A stretch of 64,000 nt of DNA from Coniochaeta sp. PMI_546. Its lineage: Eukaryota > Ascomycota > Sordariomycetes > Coniochaetales > Coniochaetaceae. Location of the stretch: positions 310,001-374,000 of the forward strand of contig MU271145.1 in NCBI GenBank assembly GCA_021432605.1. Direction: 5' to 3'. The position numbers were made by a program, and so were the translations under genes. Under the pieces are notes generated by a model that saw only the letters and a list, made by a program, of their open reading frames with translations, was not told where the DNA came from and ran no database searches. Shown here piece by piece: positions 62,459 through 64,000 of the stretch. Positions within the stretch are counted from its first letter, which is position 1. Each line of letters opens with the position of its first letter.

Positions 62459-64000
62459 TTTTGATTACTCTTATTCGGTAAGTTAACCTTATACCAAGTA
62501 GCTAATATAATACCCGGAATACCCGTACCTTAATAAGTACTTATAATATAAACGTAAGCTAACGATATAACGGTAATAATCACGTAGTTATAAATAAAGA
62601 TTACGGCTTTTAAAAAAGGACTCAAAATCGATTTTACGGTTAAGATTAAGGTTCCGCGCCCTAAACCTTATAATAGGAATAAAGAAGGGTTATAAGCCTT
62701 TATTACCTAGGTATATATATATTTCAAAATATATTCGAAATCCTTTTTCCGGGAATACGAAAAGGTAATTTATATAGGAAACTTATTAAAAGGGAAGGTA
62801 GCCGAATAATTCGAACTTAGTTTTCGGGATTTCTTAAATAACTAGTTAAATTAGAAAGGACGGAAACCGGAAACCCGTATTATATTCTTAAACGTCGACC
62901 GACTATTCGAAAAACTTAAAAAGACTTTTGGTAATCTTAACGAATAAAAATTAGCGGAACGATAACTTTTATTTCTAAGATAAAAAAGCTCGGTAAGAAT
63001 ATATATAATAGAATTCAAACGAATTATAGCTTAATTTAATTTAAGAAAACAAGTCTTATTCTTTTATTTTTACGGAAGATTACGAAATAACGTTAAAGAT
63101 AAATTTAATAAAGAAGATCGACCGGATATATTATATAAATATATCGCGTCCGTAATTAAGATCGATAATCGATTATATAAACGAAGATTCGAAAAAGGAA
63201 AAAGAAAAGTTCTTTAGACGATAAGAAAAACCGCGAATTTAAGAAAAAAACGATTTACGGTTATAGATTCTTATCCGGGACTTATAAACCTAGACGTTAT
63301 TTAACGAAGTTAATTAAAGAAGAAAGGTAAATATTTTAACTATAGGAAATAGGGATATTACGTTAATAAATATCGTTAACTTAAAAAAGTTTGGAAACTA
63401 GTTTTCAAAAATAAGGCTTAGGTAATAATAAAAGATAAAAGATCTCGTATTATCGCGATAATACGTAGAAAATAATAATATAAGGTATTTCTTAGATTAT
63501 TAGGAGAAGAAATCGACTTGGTAATAATATTAAAATACGATATCGTAAACGTAACGTATTTAGTTAATTTATTAGACCGAAAATAAGACGAAATCGAAAA
63601 AGAACAAATATTTTTATATAAGGATTACGAATCAGTATATATTAATTCGGTCCATTATAATTAGATTTTATAAAATTCGTATATCTTTTACCGTTATATT
63701 TAATATATATAAGAGAAGCTAGATTATAAATAGATACCGGTACGAATATTAATAACTAAGCCGATACCTTACCTTTACCGACTTAAAGACGTCGAAAGAT
63801 ACGGGGAAATATATAAGAATAGATAGTACCTATTACTAATATTACCCGGAACTATATAATCGTAGTTTAACCTGACGAGGTAAGAATTCTTAACGGTAAT
63901 AAAACTTAGACGAAAGATCGAAATTAGGAACCGATTATAAGTTACTTACCTACCTAAAAACTCGGTAAGATAAACAGAACGATTAGGATATTCGGTATCG
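62459..64000 (+). mobile_element. Family I copy M, 5' internal part, runs off the right edge
   Basis: Leader (ttattcggtaagttaacctt near 62470) and gag of type v2 (about 62600-63430, zinc-knuckle region about 63330-63400), colinear with copy J from 37276, then the gag-protease linker to the window end. Its 5' LTR is the shared one at 62068-62458. RIP-altered and broken. Confidence 0.85.

Noticed and set aside
1-64000. CRISPR array or bacterial repeats
   Set aside because: The repeated units are about 390- and 430-bp LTRs and multi-kb elements with eukaryotic retrotransposon domains; no short regularly spaced repeats.
1-64000. tRNA or rRNA genes
   Set aside because: No cloverleaf-compatible segment with the usual internal promoter motifs and no rRNA core was recognised by eye in the gene island. 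A tRNA scan of 23515-27490 would settle it.

Overview
The window looks like a piece of a filamentous ascomycete (Pezizomycotina) chromosome. It is one small gene-bearing island of normal composition (about 23.85-27.5 kb) inside some 60 kb of nested, decayed LTR retrotransposons. The retrotransposon DNA carries a strong repeat-induced point mutation (RIP) signature. CpA and TpG are very scarce, TpA is very common, coding frames are full of TAA/TAG, and CpG is still abundant. The island has ordinary CpA/TpG content and one intact eukaryotic gene, with fungal-type splice signals in its flank.

Left block (1-23514). Copies A, B and C of a Ty3/gypsy chromodomain element (called Family I here) are nested, A in B in C, with their 5' parts beyond the left edge. 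Then comes D (7005-13765, minus strand, both LTRs present) and copy E (3' part). Next is G, a minus-strand copy of a second chromodomain family (Family II). Last is F, the outermost Family I copy, which abuts the island. D has unrelated copies on its two sides and no target-site duplication, so the block has been rearranged.

Island (23515-27490). A dying host gene remnant lies against F, and RIP has leaked into it. Then come about 1.6 kb of upstream DNA and leader, and an intact single-exon gene for a 508-residue low-affinity iron permease of the Fet4 family, with a likely 56-nt intron starting directly after its stop codon. The island ends at a short RNase H fragment of a third retroelement family, where RIP resumes.

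Right block (27771-64000). One old Family I copy, I (minus), spans 27771-55292. It has been split by H (minus; target duplication ttatc) and by J (plus; target duplication tatat). J is itself split by a full-length Family II copy K (plus; target duplication gttat). After an unassigned RIP-altered stretch come two Family I copies in tandem, L and M, which share one LTR. M runs off the right edge.

Family I copies share gag, protease, reverse transcriptase, RNase H, integrase and a C-terminal chromodomain. They also carry an antisense reading frame that meets pol tail to tail before the 3' LTR. Three types of LTR U3 sequence each go with one type of antisense-frame N-terminus, while the gag type varies independently. 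All retroelement copies here are broken fossils. The only gene I judge functional is the iron permease.
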